This document shows, one piece after another, positions 32,392 to 32,921 of a DNA stretch of 32,921 nt (position 1 is its first letter; each line of letters starts with the position of its first letter). This DNA comes from Sideroxydans sp. (GTDB taxonomy: Bacteria > Pseudomonadota > Gammaproteobacteria > Burkholderiales > Gallionellaceae), in assembly GCA_027310665.1 (NCBI GenBank), contig DAIDAJ010000056.1, forward strand, positions 1-32,921, in the 5' to 3' direction. The position numbers were made by a program, and so were the translations under genes. A model generated the notes under the pieces. The model was not told the DNA's origin and made no database searches. It saw nothing but the letters and a program-made list of their open reading frames with translations.

Positions 32392-32921
32392 ATGCAATTC
32401 AATCTGCTTCATCTGGAATGGTGGGGGTATGTCCTGTTCACCCTGGCCTTCACCCATATCACCATCGCGGCAGTCACGATCTTTCTTCACCGGCACCAGT
32501 CGCACCATTCCCTGGAACTGCACCCGGTCACGAGCCATTTCTTCCGGTTCTGGCTATGGCTCACGACAGGTATCGTGACCAAGGAATGGGTGGCGATACA
32601 CCGCAAGCATCACGTCAAGGTCGAAACCCCTGAAGATCCGCACAGTCCAAATGTGTATGGTATCCGCAGCGTGCTGCTGGGCGGCTATGAGTTGTATCGC
32701 AAGGAAGCCGTGAATGCGGCCACCCTGGAAACCTACGGGAACGGCACTCCGGACGACTGGATCGAGCGCAATCTCTACGAGAAGCGCCACAGCCTGGGCA
32801 TAACGATCATGCTGTTCATGGATGTGATCCTGTTCGGCCCGATCGGCATCACGATCTGGGCGGTGCAGATGCTGTGGATCCCGTTCTTTGCGGCCGGCGT
32901 CATCAACGGCGTCGGGCACTT
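32392..32921 (+). CDS. Fatty acid (acyl-CoA/lipid) desaturase, 3' partial
   Basis: ATG 32392 with AAAGGCGG about 12 bases upstream opens a frame that runs to the window end; about 176 codons are present. It begins MQFNLLHLEWWGYVLFTLAF, a membrane segment, then the first His box in HRHQSHHSLELHP (H-R-x-x-x-H) and the second, HRKHHVKVE (H-x-x-H-H), with PEDPHSPNVYGI as in delta-9 type desaturases. Two further hydrophobic segments follow. These enzymes use a di-iron centre and O2 to put double bonds into membrane fatty acids, for fluidity at low temperature. The third His box is beyond the window. Confidence 0.92.
   Translation, partial: MQFNLLHLEWWGYVLFTLAFTHITIAAVTIFLHRHQSHHSLELHPVTSHFFRFWLWLTTGIVTKEWVAIHRKHHVKVETPEDPHSPNVYGIRSVLLGGYELYRKEAVNAATLETYGNGTPDDWIERNLYEKRHSLGITIMLFMDVILFGPIGITIWAVQMLWIPFFAAGVINGVGH

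Overview
The window reads as chromosomal DNA of a betaproteobacterium, most probably an iron oxidiser of the Gallionellales (Sideroxydans/Gallionella type). The best single clue is an SOS operator at 6079-6096 whose core is GAACGAACGTTC. That is the non-canonical LexA motif reported for Sideroxydans and Gallionella, not the usual proteobacterial CTGT-N8-ACAG. Gene content (ImuA-ImuB-DnaE2, Tex, PepN, DegV, DUF3309, BON) and a heavy load of TTCGACAGGCTCAG-type palindromic repeats fit this. The taxonomic call is inference.

Layout. 1-708: end of an Ala/Lys/Glu-rich coiled repeat protein. 1156-3132: lipoprotein with a seven-unit, propeller-like repeat. 3241-5983 (minus): compact operon of a tiny J-domain protein followed by three unrecognised, partly very acidic or helical proteins and a frameshifted small fifth gene. 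6073-13648 (plus): SOS operon with a UvrD-like helicase, a doubtful 48-residue reading frame, imuA, imuB and dnaE2. 13673-14626 (minus): DegV protein. 15005-16979: a 41-codon reading frame, a lipoprotein and an HDOD protein. 17244-18242 (minus): divergent cation-exchanger-like membrane protein. 18551-19942: IS110-family (IS1111-group) insertion sequence set among palindromic repeats. 20186-22483: a protein with a PRPP-loop-like motif, a remnant of a GFA-family gene, a short-chain dehydrogenase and an unknown protein. 22613-23933: small stress-type proteins (DUF2934, BON, DUF3309). 24138-26777 (minus): pepN. 26959-28581: two type II toxin-antitoxin pairs, the first split by a palindromic repeat. 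28634-29262: Excalibur-like protein and a small helical protein. 29453-31828: tex. 31849-32155: a doubled 131-bp repeat. 32392-end: start of a fatty acid desaturase.

How the genes work together. The clearest functional unit is the helicase-imuA-imuB-dnaE2 operon. One LexA-type site occupies the 17-bp spacer of its promoter, so DNA damage should switch on a helicase and the complete error-prone ImuABC mutasome together. The best candidate for something undescribed is the J-domain operon on the opposite strand, whose start-stop spacing is tight and whose partner proteins I do not recognise.

Mobile and repeat DNA. At least four repeat families occur: (i) a 98-100 bp palindrome-ended element with a 41-bp short form (four copies), one copy lying between a toxin and its antitoxin; (ii) a roughly 130-bp element with a conserved short reading frame (three clear copies and one doubtful); (iii) classic REP hairpins, one of them translated inside dnaE2; (iv) a hairpin element shared by the imu operon and the HDOD/exchanger intergenic region. 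No tRNA, rRNA or CRISPR array was seen.
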